A stretch of 26,486 nt of DNA from a bacterium UBP6_UBA1177. GTDB lineage: Bacteria > UBP6 > UBA1177. A program made the translations under genes and the position numbers. This document shows positions 7,914-15,690 of the stretch, in pieces (within the stretch, counting starts at the first letter, position 1; each line of letters starts with the position of its first letter). The stretch is from positions 1-26,486 of the forward strand of contig DBYV01000061.1 of assembly GCA_002310995.1 (NCBI GenBank), read 5' to 3'. Under the pieces are notes generated by a model. The model was not told the DNA's origin. It saw only the letters and a program-made list of their open reading frames with translations, and made no database searches.

Positions 7914-8768
7914 TTATTTTGCCGGTTCTTCTTTTGGCGGAACCTGGCATTTGTCGTCGATGAAGAGCATTCCAGTCGGACAGCATCTTCCCTTTCCGCC
8001 TTCGTGATATCCAGCCGGACAGATAACGTTTTCAACCGTGTCGCTGTATCTCGAGCACTGTCCTTCCATGATGAAGTTGAAACCTTCTTCGCAGCAAAGA
8101 TGCTCAACAAGATGCGTTCCTGCGTCACAGTTATCGAAAATTTTGAAAGAAGGAGCTATGCAGGTCTCTGCATCATCGCGGAGGAAACCTTTCATGCATT
8201 CGCCGGAATTGCTGTATTTGCCGACGATTTTGAATTCGCCGAGGTAAAGCTCGCCGCCTTTGAAGTTGCGGTCATATTTAAAAACATAGACATTGTTGTT
8301 GTCAGGACGATCTACAATCATAATGAAGCTGTAGTTTCCCGGAGCAAAATCGTATTTTTTCTCGGTGTTGAACTCAAGTTCATCCCAAATGACCGCCTCT
8401 TTGCCCTTCATCAAAAAGAGCATTGCGCTTCTGGAGTAGTCACTTTTGATGTGGATTCTTGCAACATTTCCCGGAACCTTGACGTTTCTGTTCGGCGATT
8501 CCTTGAACTCTGCAAGCTGATGAGGAGCAACTTTTCCGGTTACTTCGGAATAAATCTTAAGAATTGAATCCTTTACAAAATTTTCATTCTCACCTTTAAG
8601 TTTGAGAATCTCGACCATCTGTTTAACCGGCTGATTCTGATTGTCGGTTTTGATCATTTCGACTTTCTTTTCGATAAGAGAGGTTTTTCCGTCTTTTTTG
8701 TCACTGCTGCCGCAGGAAAGAGCGAAAAACAGTGAACAAATAAGCATAACTGACAAAATTTTCTTCAT
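7914..8768 (-). CDS. Lipoprotein with Cys-rich C-terminus
   Basis: Function unknown (284 aa). Lipobox ALSC gives Cys19. A Lys/Asp/Gln-rich linker is followed by a beta-rich central domain (GKVAPHQLAEFKE through GNYSFIMIVDRPDNNNVYVFKYD). The last ~90 residues contain about ten cysteines in short spaced pairs (GECMKGF, ETCIAPSF, HLCCEEGFNFIMEGQC, VICPAGYHEGGKGRCCPTGM), resembling small disulfide-rich extracellular modules. A GGAGTC ribosome site precedes the ATG, and a good promoter lies at 8825-8852. It is the first gene of a run continuing with the 112-residue protein, the TonB-family protein and queC. Association with a TonB-like protein suggests an envelope role (inference). Confidence 0.8.
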   Translation of the reverse strand: MKKILSVMLICSLFFALSCGSSDKKDGKTSLIEKKVEMIKTDNQNQPVKQMVEILKLKGENENFVKDSILKIYSEVTGKVAPHQLAEFKESPNRNVKVPGNVARIHIKSDYSRSAMLFLMKGKEAVIWDELEFNTEKKYDFAPGNYSFIMIVDRPDNNNVYVFKYDRNFKGGELYLGEFKIVGKYSNSGECMKGFLRDDAETCIAPSFKIFDNCDAGTHLVEHLCCEEGFNFIMEGQCSRYSDTVENVICPAGYHEGGKGRCCPTGMLFIDDKCQVPPKEEPAK

Positions 8769-8824
8769 TTTTGACTCCGTAAAATATTAAACTGCCAACA
8801 AACACCAAAAAACATAAGCAAATT

Positions 8825-8852
8825 ATTATAATTATAAAAAAAAAGAAATCAA
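8825..8852 (-). promoter_or_regulatory. Promoter of the lipoprotein-TonB-queC unit
   Basis: Minus-strand TTGATT (8852-8847), 16 bases, then TATAAT (8830-8825). A second overlapping TATAAT at 8836-8831 has too short a spacer. The region is very AT-rich. The predicted leader is about 50 nt. Confidence 0.55.
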
Positions 8853-8877
8853 TTATTTCGATATTAACGTTATTATC

Positions 8878-8896
8878 AATAAGAACGATTCTTATT
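8878..8896. promoter_or_regulatory. Perfect inverted repeat, 8-bp arms
   Basis: AATAAGAA and TTCTTATT flank a CGA centre. It lies between the sialidase-like gene stop (8921) and the promoter of the lipoprotein gene, about 26 bases upstream of that -35. No clear T-tract follows it in the minus direction, so it reads better as a protein-binding site than as a terminator, but neither is proven. Confidence 0.4.
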
Positions 8897-8920
8897 TTGG
8901 CGTGTCAATAACAAGAACAG

Positions 8921-10240
8921 TTATTCAGCCTTAAAAGTTATGATTTTTGATTCGATTCCTTTTCCGCCGGGAGTGTAGTAAACAACGAGAATTTTGTTAT
9001 CCGGAAGCTCAACCATGCCTGGATATCCGCATTCAGCTTTGCCGCAGTCGAGAATTTCGATAACATCGGACCATGTTTCGCCACCGTCAAGCGAATAAAC
9101 CATGGAAACAGCTTCTCTGTTTACGCTTGTGCCCCAGTCAAGCCAGCGGAAAGAGCTTACGATCACACCGTTTTCAAGTTTCAGAAGTTCCGGCGCGTGT
9201 GCTACAAACCCCAGACTTTTGTAAGGAGACCATGTTTTGCCACCGTCTTCAGAGACACTCTGAACAAGATCGCCTTTATTGCTCGGGCTTGCCCCGACAC
9301 CTGTTCTAACATGGATAATCCAGCGTTTGTCGGTAACTTTGAGCAGAGCAGGCTCCTGAAGCCACGTCTCTTCATCGATTTCGGCTTTGACTTCGTTCGG
9401 AGTCCATGTCTCGCCGCCGTCAGCACTTTCATAAAGGACGACCCTCGTCTTTGGCGTTTTCGCCATAGACTGCCAGTTGAGCGCATTTCCAAAGTATCCT
9501 GGAATTATTAACTTTTCTCCATCTTCGACTATTGAACTTGAAGAAGCTGCAACTGTAATTTCCTCGCCGTTTTCATCAACCCAGATGCCGTTTTCATCCA
9601 TAACTGCCGTTTCAGAATAGTCGAAAACACCACTATCAACCTGAATAGGTTCTCCGAAATTGATCCCGCTTTTGTCTGAAACAGCAAAAAACAGATGATG
9701 TACCCAAGGCTCGGAATAATCAGCAGGATAGCGGTATTTGAACCAGTTCATTACAACTCTTCCGTCCGATAGAACAGCTACGGAAGGATCACGATCATCG
9801 ATACTACCGTCATTCAGAAGAATATCGGGCTCTTCCCAGTTTATACCGTCTTTGGAAAGCGAATAAATTATTGCACCGCTTTTATCTGCATGCGTGCTGC
9901 CGTTTCTGTAAACAGCCAGCAACTTTCCGCTTTTAAGTCTAACCACATCAGGAAATGCAAAATGACCTGAAAATTCGGCAACAGTCGAAGACTCTTCGGG
10001 AACAGTGAACTTGATCGAAGAAACAAGCGCCTTGCCGCTCATATCCTCTGCATCATCGGATATTTCGTTGTCATCGGCTACTTCAGCCTCGTCAGGAGTT
10101 TCAGCCTCATCCGAAGTTTCGATATCAGTATCGTTCTGCTGCTGTTCTTCCTCTTTTTTTGACGATCCGCCACAAGAAACAACAAAAGCCAAACAAACAA
10201 AAAATGCTGAAATTATTAAGATTTTAGTTTTTATTTGCAT
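8921..10240 (-). CDS. Sialidase/BNR-repeat beta-propeller lipoprotein
   Basis: This 439-aa lipoprotein has lipobox VVSC (Cys23) and an acidic Asp/Glu stalk (36-67). A six-bladed-propeller-type domain with four Asp-box motifs (S-x-D-G-x-x-W) follows: SKDGINW (129-135), SADGGETW (272-279), SEDGGKTW (330-337) and SLDGGETW (383-390). Arg/Asp-containing segments typical of sialidase-like folds are present: FPDVVRLKSGKLLAVYRNG (96-114) and DDRDPSVAVLSDGRVVMNWF (148-167). The family includes exo-alpha-sialidases and many proteins of other glycan specificity. I cannot assign the classical FRIP and arginine triad with certainty, so enzymatic activity is uncertain. The ATG overlaps the stop region of the upstream lipoprotein by 10 bp, with GAGG upstream, so the two are co-translated. 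It is likely surface-exposed. Confidence 0.82.
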   Translation of the reverse strand: MQIKTKILIISAFFVCLAFVVSCGGSSKKEEEQQQNDTDIETSDEAETPDEAEVADDNEISDDAEDMSGKALVSSIKFTVPEESSTVAEFSGHFAFPDVVRLKSGKLLAVYRNGSTHADKSGAIIYSLSKDGINWEEPDILLNDGSIDDRDPSVAVLSDGRVVMNWFKYRYPADYSEPWVHHLFFAVSDKSGINFGEPIQVDSGVFDYSETAVMDENGIWVDENGEEITVAASSSSIVEDGEKLIIPGYFGNALNWQSMAKTPKTRVVLYESADGGETWTPNEVKAEIDEETWLQEPALLKVTDKRWIIHVRTGVGASPSNKGDLVQSVSEDGGKTWSPYKSLGFVAHAPELLKLENGVIVSSFRWLDWGTSVNREAVSMVYSLDGGETWSDVIEILDCGKAECGYPGMVELPDNKILVVYYTPGGKGIESKIITFKAE

Positions 10241-11286
10241 ATCGTGAACCTCGCATTTTCAAGTTCTCCGGTCATATCGCCTTCCGGTGTTGCCGCGGGC
10301 AGATACAAACCGATTTTCGAAGTAGTGAATTTGAAATTTCCGGCAGATCCTGCCGAAATATTGACCGAATCGACTGTCAAAGTACCGTATCCGACAAGCA
10401 TGACGCAGTCTTGTTCAGAATCTGTAGCAAGAACATCTTCTATGAGCATATTGACCTGATTTTCATCGGAAATACCGATCGAAAGCTCGTTCCCGGCCTT
10501 GATAGCTGACAAAGCGGCTCCGAAAATAACGCTTGGAGTAGCATACTGGCATTGCATCTGATCATTGCAGAGCCAGGAACTCTGGTAGAAAGAAAGTGCC
10601 GAAGAATCGTAGTAAGCAGCAATCCAGTGGGTGTTTGCCTGAGGATTCGGAATAGAATATGTTTCGCCGTTCATAGTTATTGATGCATTGAAAAGCGCCG
10701 CATTCCATAGCTCATGCACCTGATTTTCAGCTTCTAAATAAGCGTTCATTCCGTTGTACAGATAGTCGAGTTCAAAAGTTACAGCAGGAAAACTTGCGAG
10801 CGGCTCGAGTTCCGAAGCCATACAGTTGACTGTGAGCCAGCCGCTGCATGAGTCGTTGCACTCTACATCGCCCGATTTGTAGGAACTGTCGATTTCAGAA
10901 CAAGGTTTTGTTTCACCTTTCTCACATACTTCGCCGGATTCTTTTATGCCGTTTCCGCATTCAGGCTTCGTTTCTTCACCAGAATCGGAACTGTCACCAG
11001 AATCAGCTGTTTCACCTGAGTCAGTAGTATCGCCAGTATCAGCTGTCTCACCTGAGTCAACAGTGTCACCTGAGTCAGTAGTGTCTCCTGAATCGGTTGT
11101 GTCGCCGGTGTCACTGCCATCACCGGTTTTTATGCAGATATTATCGGAACATTCCAGACCGTCATCACATGTTTTGTTTGGATAGCATTCTCCGCCCAAA
11201 GCTCCAGGATTCGGATCGACTTTAGGATCATCTCCGCAGGAAACTATCAGAAAAAGCGCGAAAAAAAGCATGACCGTTTTTTTCAT
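10231..11286 (-). CDS. Cys-rich lipoprotein with Ser-Gly-Asp-Thr stalk
   Basis: Function unknown (351 aa). Lipobox IVSC places the lipidated residue at Cys17. A first Cys module (GGECYPNKTCDDGLECSDNIC) is followed by a low-complexity stalk of about 50 residues (repeats of DSGDTT or DSGETA). A second Cys module, CGNGIKESGEVCEKGE...DVECNDSCSGW, is of a type frequent in myxobacterial and related surface proteins. The C-terminal ~190 residues look beta-rich and end ...GELENARFTIC. This end resembles the C-terminus of the lipoprotein at 21354-22262, sharing the order Cys, GxGxLxV, TxxxxLYxP, GEL/GEI and terminal Cys. GAGGTG precedes the ATG. It forms a two-gene unit with the sialidase-like lipoprotein and may be a surface adhesin or ligand-binding protein (inference). 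Confidence 0.78.
   Translation of the reverse strand: MKKTVMLFFALFLIVSCGDDPKVDPNPGALGGECYPNKTCDDGLECSDNICIKTGDGSDTGDTTDSGDTTDSGDTVDSGETADTGDTTDSGETADSGDSSDSGEETKPECGNGIKESGEVCEKGETKPCSEIDSSYKSGDVECNDSCSGWLTVNCMASELEPLASFPAVTFELDYLYNGMNAYLEAENQVHELWNAALFNASITMNGETYSIPNPQANTHWIAAYYDSSALSFYQSSWLCNDQMQCQYATPSVIFGAALSAIKAGNELSIGISDENQVNMLIEDVLATDSEQDCVMLVGYGTLTVDSVNISAGSAGNFKFTTSKIGLYLPAATPEGDMTGELENARFTICK
10981..11124 (-). repeat. 18-bp coding tandem repeat (Ser-Gly-Asp-Thr stalk)
   Basis: Degenerate 18-bp units (6 codons, Asp-Ser-Gly-Asp/Glu-Thr-x), about seven copies, encode the stalk of the lipoprotein. Third-position differences between units show it is not a recent expansion. The boundaries are approximate. 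Confidence 0.8.
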
Positions 11287-11330
11287 AAAAGCACCTCGAT
11301 ATATTGAGAATTTAACATTAAGAAGAATGG

Positions 11331-12941
11331 CTATTCAGCCGGTTTTTCGAAAACTTCCTTTCCGTCAACACATTTCCAGCCCTGTTTTGCGAGCTCTTCA
11401 TGGTCGAAGTTGATACCCTCTTTCGCGCAGTGCTCAAGAAGGAACTTTTCCATTTCCGCGAATTTGCCGACTCTCGAGTAAATGAGCGCTGTATTTCCCA
11501 TTTTTCTCTCTTTGTGATTGATGTTTGCGCCTTTGTTTATGAGAAGTTTGACAAGGTCGGTGTGACCGTATTTCGCAGCGAGTGCGAGAACATGCCAGCC
11601 TTCATAGTCGTATTCTTCGATATCAACTTTCGGAGCGGTGACGTCTTTCCACTCGGTGTCGAACGGGTTCTTTTCCCACCAGTTTTTCGATTTTTCTTTC
11701 TCTCTCATCTTGTCGAGTTCTTTTTTGGTGAGTCTGACTCTCTTCGTCCAGGTCTTTTTGCCTTCTTCGATGATGTAGTCGGCAGTTGCGACAAGTCTCG
11801 CCTCTTTGCCCGGATCTTTCGGGTCAATTTCCTGAGCTACGACATAGAAAAGCGGACCTCTTACGTTTTCGCCGTCAGTCTCTTCAAGTCTCGCACCTTT
11901 GGAGATGAGGAACTTCATGATTTCGACATAACCGCCTTCAGCTGCATAGTGAAGAAGGTTTTTCTGGTCACGATCATAGGAAGTTCTCGTAACTTTTCTC
12001 TGGAAAAGCATATCGCGTTCTTCTTCCTTGCCCTGGCCGAATTCATAAATTATCGTTTCGCGGCTCTGCTCAACATCGTCAACAAGAACAGGCGAACCTT
12101 TCTGAACGAGGAGTTTTACAAGATCAAGGTCACCGGTTTCAACAGCGTAGAAAAGCTCGGTTTTCTGGCGAAGATGAACGTCTTTCTTGTCAAGATTCTC
12201 GATGACTTCTTCCATTCCAGGCTGAACTTTGCCTTCGATTTTGAGAACGAGGGGTTTTTCCTTGATTACGAGAGGTTTCTGTTTCCAGACTTTAGCACCT
12301 TTGCCGAGCAAATACTTAGCAAGGTCCATTTTGTGAGCCTTCATCGCAAAAATAAGAGCCGAAAGCTCGTATTTATCGGTTGCGTTGAGGTCTGCACCGT
12401 TTGCAAGCATATAATCAACAAGCTCTTTCGAACCGCTGGAAGCCGCCATCATAAGCGGAGTTCTGCCGAAGTTGTCAGCCTGAGCGATATCGGCTTTAGC
12501 ATTGATAAGTGCTTCAACGACAGCTTTGTCGCCTTTTCTTGCAGCAGCCATGAGCGGAGTGTCACCGTCGTCACGTTTCGTATTTACATTTGCACCTTCT
12601 TCAACAAGGTAATCAACGACATCTTTTTTGCCTTCAGAAGCAGCCATATAAAGCGCTGTTCTAGCGCGGCCGTCCTTCGTATCAACGAGAGTTCCCTTGC
12701 TGATTTCAGCTTTTACCGCAGCAAGATTGCCTTTTGCCGCAGCATCTACGATCGCAGGAAGCTCTTCCTTGATTTCATCGTCAACAAATTTCGGTTTTTC
12801 TTTCTTTTTTGCCTCTTCAGCCTCTTTGTAGGCTTTGTTTCTTTCAGCAGCCTCTTCCATTTTCTGCATCATCACGTCGTGACCGTTTCCGCATGCAATC
12901 ATGGAAAGCAGACAAATCAAAATAACGAAAAATTTCTTCAT
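11331..12941 (-). CDS. Ankyrin-repeat lipoprotein
   Basis: The 536-aa product has lipobox MIAC (Cys17) and a Lys/Glu-rich coiled stretch (about 23-52), followed by ankyrin repeats. Clear units are TALYMAASEGKKDVVDYLVEEGANVN, TPLMAAARKGDKAVVEALINAKADI, TPLMMAASSGSKELVDYMLANGADLN and SALIFAMKAHKMDLAKYLLGKGAKV. A spacer follows, then TELFYAVETGDLDLVKLLVQKG, NLLHYAAEGGYVEIMKFLISKGA, a basic insert rich in Lys and Trp, and HVLALAAKYGHTDLVKLLINKGANIN with a final partial unit. Ankyrin repeats mediate protein binding; with a lipid anchor it would act in the periplasm or at the surface. I chose ATG 12941 because GGAGTC sits 7 bases upstream and it begins a canonical signal peptide; the frame extends 9 codons further to 12968. 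It has its own promoter at 12983-13011. Confidence 0.88.
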   Translation of the reverse strand: MKKFFVILICLLSMIACGNGHDVMMQKMEEAAERNKAYKEAEEAKKKEKPKFVDDEIKEELPAIVDAAAKGNLAAVKAEISKGTLVDTKDGRARTALYMAASEGKKDVVDYLVEEGANVNTKRDDGDTPLMAAARKGDKAVVEALINAKADIAQADNFGRTPLMMAASSGSKELVDYMLANGADLNATDKYELSALIFAMKAHKMDLAKYLLGKGAKVWKQKPLVIKEKPLVLKIEGKVQPGMEEVIENLDKKDVHLRQKTELFYAVETGDLDLVKLLVQKGSPVLVDDVEQSRETIIYEFGQGKEEERDMLFQRKVTRTSYDRDQKNLLHYAAEGGYVEIMKFLISKGARLEETDGENVRGPLFYVVAQEIDPKDPGKEARLVATADYIIEEGKKTWTKRVRLTKKELDKMREKEKSKNWWEKNPFDTEWKDVTAPKVDIEEYDYEGWHVLALAAKYGHTDLVKLLINKGANINHKERKMGNTALIYSRVGKFAEMEKFLLEHCAKEGINFDHEELAKQGWKCVDGKEVFEKPAE

Positions 12942-12982
12942 TTCTGACTCCAAAAATAAATTGAACACAAAAAAACCGCCGC

Positions 12983-13011
12983 TTTATAACAACAAGAATA
13001 AATTTTATCAA
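12983..13011 (-). promoter_or_regulatory. Promoter of the ankyrin lipoprotein gene
   Basis: Minus-strand TTGATA (13011-13006), 17 bases, then TATAAA (12988-12983): a good sigma-70-like match that places the start about 35 bases before the ATG. Confidence 0.6.
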
Positions 13012-13079
13012 TTTTTTTCGCGTTCTTGCGCGCCATCGCCGTCACGGTCGTTTTTTTCGATATTACGATTCGCCGCCAT

Positions 13080-13111
13080 CGATATTTCGTAATTTCGAGA
13101 TTTCGATATTT
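13080..13111. repeat. Four tandem 8-bp units inside a GC-armed inverted repeat, downstream of the M29 peptidase
   Basis: Four octamers of form CG-W-N-A-T-T-T (for example CGATATTT and CGTAATTT) are framed by inverted arms CGCCGCCAT (13071-13079) and ATGGCGGCG (13123-13131). The whole lies just beyond the peptidase stop. The unit length, copy number and CG-W-N-A start match the arrays at 3938-3969 and 5813-5844, though the second half of each unit is TT-rich instead of CG. It could form a large stem-loop in the peptidase mRNA 3' end. Confidence 0.65.
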
Positions 13112-13143
13112 CGACAAGAAAAATGGCGGCGGCGATTAAAGAA

Positions 13144-14265
13144 TTACTTAAGATTTTCCGGATTAAGCGGTTTCAGCTCGTCAAGAACAAACATGCCGTC
13201 CTTTCTGATGAGAACGTCGTCGAAATAGATCTCTCCGCCGCCGTATTCCGGAGTCTGAATCATAACGAGATCCCAGTGAACGCCTGATTTGTTGCCGTTC
13301 GGGCATTCTTCGTACGAATCGCCGGGCGTAAAGTGGATCGAACCACAGATTTTTTCATCGAAAAGAATGTCAACCATCGGTTTCGTGACATACGGGTTTA
13401 CGCCGATTGCAAATTCGCCGACATATCTTGCGCCTTCGTCGGTATTGAAGATTTCTTCAAGTTTCTCGACATCACTGCCTTCGACTTTGACGATTTTGCC
13501 GTCTTTGAAAGTAAGGATGACTTTGTCGAATTTCGTGCCGTGGTAAGCGGTCGGAGTGTTGTATTCGATAACACCGTTTACAGAATCCTTGACCGGAGCT
13601 GTGAAAACTTCGCCGTCAGGAATGTTGCACTGGCCGGAGCATTTGATCCCGGGAAGTCCTTTAATAGAGAAAGTAAGGTCGGTTCTGCCGGGGCCGAGAA
13701 GACGGACTTTGTCGGTTTTGTCCATAAGTTCCTTGAGCGGATCCATCGCCTTGTCCATCTTTGCGTAGTCGACAGAGCATACATCGCAGTAGAAGTCTTC
13801 GAAAGCCTCGGTGCTCATTGAGGAAGCCTGTGCGTAAGAGGGGTTCGGGAAAGCGAGGATACACCATTTGGTGTGAGCTACGCGCTGGTCGAGATGAACC
13901 GGAATGAGGTATTTCTGCGTATTTTTCTTCATCTGCTCGGGTGCAACATCCGAAAGCTCGAAACTGTTGTTTCTGCCGTTTATCGAAATGTAAGCCTGCA
14001 TCTTCTTCATTCTGAGAAGATCAATTTCGCACATCGTGTCAAACCATTCGTCGTCAGCAGCCTGGAGAAGTTTTCTCTGGATCTGCATGTCGTTGAAGTT
14101 TACGAAAGGTCTACCGCCGGCAGCCTTAACTTCTTCGATCAAAGCCAGGACAAGCGGAAGCGGCCAGTTGTCACGGTATTCAATCAGGACATTGTCGCCT
14201 GGCTGAACTTTTGTGCTGTAGTTTACAAGATTTTTCGCGATTTTCGTAATTCTCGGATCTTTCAT
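13144..14265 (-). CDS. M29-family metallo-aminopeptidase (AmpS/aminopeptidase T type)
   Basis: This 373-aa cytoplasmic enzyme removes N-terminal residues from peptides using two metal ions. Family features seen: an N-terminal domain with VQPGDNVLIEYR (about 20-31); FPNPSYAQASSMSTEAFEDF; DKVRLLGPGRTDLTFSIKG; and the C-terminal metal-site segments GEFAIGVNP, CGSIHFTPGDSYEE and NKSGVHWDLVM, whose Glu, His, Glu and His-x-Asp correspond to the ligands known in AmpS. The length is usual for M29. I chose ATG 14265 because GGAGGG lies four bases upstream; ATG 14277 overlaps that site and is less likely. It is monocistronic with its own promoter, and its role is likely peptide turnover. Confidence 0.92.
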   Translation of the reverse strand: MKDPRITKIAKNLVNYSTKVQPGDNVLIEYRDNWPLPLVLALIEEVKAAGGRPFVNFNDMQIQRKLLQAADDEWFDTMCEIDLLRMKKMQAYISINGRNNSFELSDVAPEQMKKNTQKYLIPVHLDQRVAHTKWCILAFPNPSYAQASSMSTEAFEDFYCDVCSVDYAKMDKAMDPLKELMDKTDKVRLLGPGRTDLTFSIKGLPGIKCSGQCNIPDGEVFTAPVKDSVNGVIEYNTPTAYHGTKFDKVILTFKDGKIVKVEGSDVEKLEEIFNTDEGARYVGEFAIGVNPYVTKPMVDILFDEKICGSIHFTPGDSYEECPNGNKSGVHWDLVMIQTPEYGGGEIYFDDVLIRKDGMFVLDELKPLNPENLK

Positions 14266-14303
14266 TTTTCCCTCCAAAGTTAAATAAAAACCAAAAACGG
14301 GAA

Positions 14304-14331
14304 AGTTTATTTGCGGCAGTTTTTAAGTCAA
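14304..14331 (-). promoter_or_regulatory. Promoter of the M29 peptidase gene
   Basis: Minus-strand TTGACT (14331-14326), 16 bases, then TAAACT (14309-14304), about 38 bases before the ATG at 14265. Confidence 0.55.
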
Positions 14332-14386
14332 ATAAAGAGTTTCATGGCTCTCGTTTCATGACACATTTGAAAAAATCGCGATTCTT

Positions 14387-14414
14387 TTGCTCTTTTTAGA
14401 GAAATCATTATAAT
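14387..14414 (+). promoter_or_regulatory. Promoter of the lipoprotein-HAD-lipoprotein operon
   Basis: TTGCTC (14387-14392), 16 bases, then a perfect TATAAT (14409-14414). It is divergent from the peptidase promoter. The predicted leader is about 34 nt and carries GAGG before ATG 14455. Confidence 0.6.
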
Positions 14415-14454
14415 CATGCGGCATTTTTGGGCGTTAAAAAAAAAGAGGATGATT

Positions 14455-15042
14455 ATGAAAAAAACACTTTTGGTTTTATTGGTTTTTATCGCGGCATTTA
14501 TGGTTTCATGCGGCAGCGCCGACAAAAAGAAAGATGAAAAATATCACCTTTCCGACTACAAGGAATCGGCTATGCGTTATCTGCCGCTTGCCGTCGGCAA
14601 CAGCTGGAAATACAAAGTAAATTATTTCGGCCAGTCAGGCGAAACCGAGGTCAGCATTGTCGGCACTGACGGTGACTGGTTTCTTGACAACAAGGGCGGA
14701 AAACTCAAAGCAGACAGGCACGGAATACGCGATGCAGAAAGATATCTCCTGATGTTCCCGCTTCAGAGAGAGTCGTGGATAACGATTATCAAGCAGAAAA
14801 CGCGTGAAATAAGAAAAACAGAGGGTGTTGACGAAACCGTAACTGTTCCGGCAGGAACATTCGAAGGAACAATAAAGGTACATACAACTGTCGAACTTCC
14901 GAACAAAAAAGTGCTTCATTCATATCATTATTTCGCACTGAAAGTCGGCATCGTAAAAATCGTTACGGTTCTTGAAGATGTCCGCGAAAATAAAATGATA
15001 CCACAGACAACGACGGAACTTGTAAGCTATGCTGTGGAGTAA
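14455..15042 (+). CDS. Hypothetical beta-rich lipoprotein
   Basis: The 195-aa product has lipobox MVSC (Cys19) and then a Lys/Asp-rich linker. One beta-rich domain starts YLPLAVGNSWKYKVNYFG and contains ETVTVPAGTFEGTIKVHTT and YFALKVGIVKIVTVLED. This pattern (a W-x-Y strand, then VPAGTF, then a GxVK strand) recurs in many uncharacterised periplasmic lipoproteins, some lying near secretion or lipoprotein-export genes; I assign no activity. ATG 14455 follows GAGG and begins the canonical MKK signal peptide; in-frame ATGs at 14416 and 14449 are less suitable. The HAD hydrolase follows after three bases. Confidence 0.8.
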   Translation: MKKTLLVLLVFIAAFMVSCGSADKKKDEKYHLSDYKESAMRYLPLAVGNSWKYKVNYFGQSGETEVSIVGTDGDWFLDNKGGKLKADRHGIRDAERYLLMFPLQRESWITIIKQKTREIRKTEGVDETVTVPAGTFEGTIKVHTTVELPNKKVLHSYHYFALKVGIVKIVTVLEDVRENKMIPQTTTELVSYAVE

Positions 15043-15045
15043 AAA

Positions 15046-15690
15046 ATGACTAACAGCAAAAAAATGATAATTTTCGACTGGAACGGAACTCTGATTGACG
15101 ATGTATGGCTTAATCTGAACGCAATAAACGGCGTTTTGGAAAAGCGCGGAATGAAGCCAGTAACAACTGAATATTACAGAGAAAATTTTCAATTTCCCGT
15201 TTCAATTTTCTACAAAGAGCTCGGGCTTGACATCAAAGGCGAATGGGATGAGATTGCAAAGGAATTCGGGCAACTCTACATTTCCGATATAGAAAAAGTA
15301 AAACTGTTTCCCGATGTCGTTCCGACACTTGAAGAACTCACAAAAGCCGGAATCGAAGTCAGCATCCTTTCGGCGATGGAACACAAAATGCTCAACAAGC
15401 ACGTCGAAATGCTGAGAATAAGCAAATATTTCCGCTTTATCGAAGGGATCGAAAACTACTATGCCGAAGGAAAGACCCACCTTTGCAGGAAAATCCTCGA
15501 TGAATCCGGTTATTCCGAAAACGAGATCCTTTTTGTCGGCGACACATGCCATGACTATGAAACGGCGAAAGCGGCAGGATGCGATGTGGCGCTTGTTTCG
15601 CGCGGTCACAACACGGCGGAAGTATTGAAAAGCACCGGTGCTCCCGTTTTCAGTTCATTGACGGAACTTTTAAAGAAGAGGTTGATGTGA
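15046..15690 (+). CDS. HAD-superfamily hydrolase, phosphoglycolate-phosphatase-like
   Basis: This 214-aa cytoplasmic hydrolase has the HAD motifs in order: motif I DWNGTL with nucleophile Asp11; a helical cap (about 20-85); motif II ILSAME near 105; the motif III lysine in EGKTH near 142; and motif IV GDTCHDYETAKAAGCD. The second residue of motif I, normally an Asp acting as general acid/base, is Asn13 (FDWNGT). This variant occurs in a recognisable subset of HAD proteins and may lower or change phosphatase activity. The substrate is unknown; simple phosphate monoesters such as phosphoglycolate are typical. The gene starts three bases after the upstream lipoprotein, with GGAG inside that gene's end, and overlaps the next lipoprotein gene by 4 bases. 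Confidence 0.88.
   Translation: MTNSKKMIIFDWNGTLIDDVWLNLNAINGVLEKRGMKPVTTEYYRENFQFPVSIFYKELGLDIKGEWDEIAKEFGQLYISDIEKVKLFPDVVPTLEELTKAGIEVSILSAMEHKMLNKHVEMLRISKYFRFIEGIENYYAEGKTHLCRKILDESGYSENEILFVGDTCHDYETAKAAGCDVALVSRGHNTAEVLKSTGAPVFSSLTELLKKRLM

Noticed and set aside
7758..8567. Plus-strand frame of 269 codons opposite the Cys-rich lipoprotein
   Set aside because: A shadow of the minus-strand gene; the composition is antisense-like and there is no start context.
10981..11124. Possible CRISPR-like array from the regular 18-bp repeat
   Set aside because: The repeats are contiguous without spacers, are in frame and encode the Asp-Ser-Gly-Asp-Thr stalk of a lipoprotein.
11400..12947. Open plus-strand frame of 515 codons antisense to the ankyrin lipoprotein gene
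   Set aside because: It is exactly opposite a gene with a clear signal peptide and repeats. Its translation is Phe/Ser/Val-rich with no recognisable domain, and it has no ribosome site. Codon bias of the ankyrin gene explains the missing antisense stops.
1069..14371. Identical 12-mer GACACATTTGAA upstream of the prepilin peptidase (1069-1080) and of the lipoprotein-HAD operon (14360-14371)
   Set aside because: Identical 12-mers are expected by chance many times in 26 kb on two strands, and the distances to the two starts differ (57 versus 84 bases).
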